Origin: Candidatus Moraniibacteriota bacterium
Lineage (GTDB): Bacteria > Patescibacteriota > Minisyncoccia > Moranbacterales > UBA9337
Direction: 5' to 3'
NCBI GenBank assembly: GCA_003507475.1
Contig: DNVQ01000050.1
Coordinates: 1-13,168 of the forward strand
Length of the DNA stretch: 13,168 bases
The notes beneath the pieces were generated by a model that saw only the letters and a list, made by a program, of their open reading frames with translations, had not been told where the DNA came from and did no database searches. Made by a program: the position numbers and the translations under genes. Below are positions 13,052 to 13,168 of the stretch, piece after piece (the first letter of the stretch is position 1; each line of letters opens with the position of its first letter).

Positions 13052-13089
13052 ACCTCGCTCGGTGTCAGTTTCTTAACGCTCCCTCTTGA

Positions 13090-13168
13090 CCTGCCCGCCA
13101 ATGCCTAATGAGCTAATACTAAGAAATAAACCGATATTGTATTAATTTTATTTAATAAAATATTAGTT
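13090..13168. repeat. Second copy of the 100-bp element (cut by window end)
   Basis: It begins CCTGCCCGCCAATGCC after CTCTTGA, in the same host position as the element at 3351. The 79 bases visible match 3351-3429 with one clear change (C to T at the seventeenth base or so). Confidence 0.88.

Overview
The window most likely comes from a Patescibacteria (CPR) genome, probably a Parcubacteria-like lineage. The clues are a group I intron in the 23S rRNA gene, an AT-rich genome of small genes with Shine-Dalgarno sites on only some of them, a single-domain GIY-YIG nuclease, a short AbrB-type protein of a kind common in that group, and dense palindromic intergenic repeats. This placement is inference from gene content; no taxonomic marker could be searched.

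Layout. (1) 1-1480: end of an rRNA operon, with the last 48 nt of a group I intron, the 3' exon of 23S rRNA, a spacer without tRNA, 5S rRNA inside a long helix, and a terminator. (2) 1494-5865: three envelope-type genes (zinc-ribbon membrane protein, multi-pass membrane protein, exported beta-strand-rich protein) between two inverted copies of a roughly 200-bp repeat, with a third partial copy between them. Two of the transcripts end in almost identical terminators. (3) 5879-8063: two transcription units driven by near-duplicate promoters, one for a 53-aa membrane protein and one for a P-loop kinase plus dapB. (4) 8096-8635: a minus-strand gene for a small protein with an N-terminal cysteine cluster, with its own promoter and terminator. 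(5) 8861-9624: an island of palindromic repeats around a GIY-YIG nuclease gene. (6) 9630-11952: a very AT-rich block with an AbrB-type regulator, a HEPN-like protein and a PIN-HEPN fusion, a candidate RNase-based defence or toxin locus. (7) 12232-12783: an M50-like membrane metalloprotease. (8) 12810-13168: another composite repeat that runs off the end.

Two themes stand out. First, a motif with core TATGTAAGTAAATTTT or close variants recurs in seven intergenic regions. At three of them it lies directly next to a TTGAC(A/T) -35 box, and a dyad-containing version lies in front of the AbrB-type gene, so it may be a shared operator. Second, the window holds several empty-site/filled-site pairs in which short palindromic elements (29 to 100 bp) sit precisely inside other repeats. 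This allows exact element boundaries to be read from one sequence, and the GIY-YIG gene inside the repeat island is a candidate for the mobilising enzyme.
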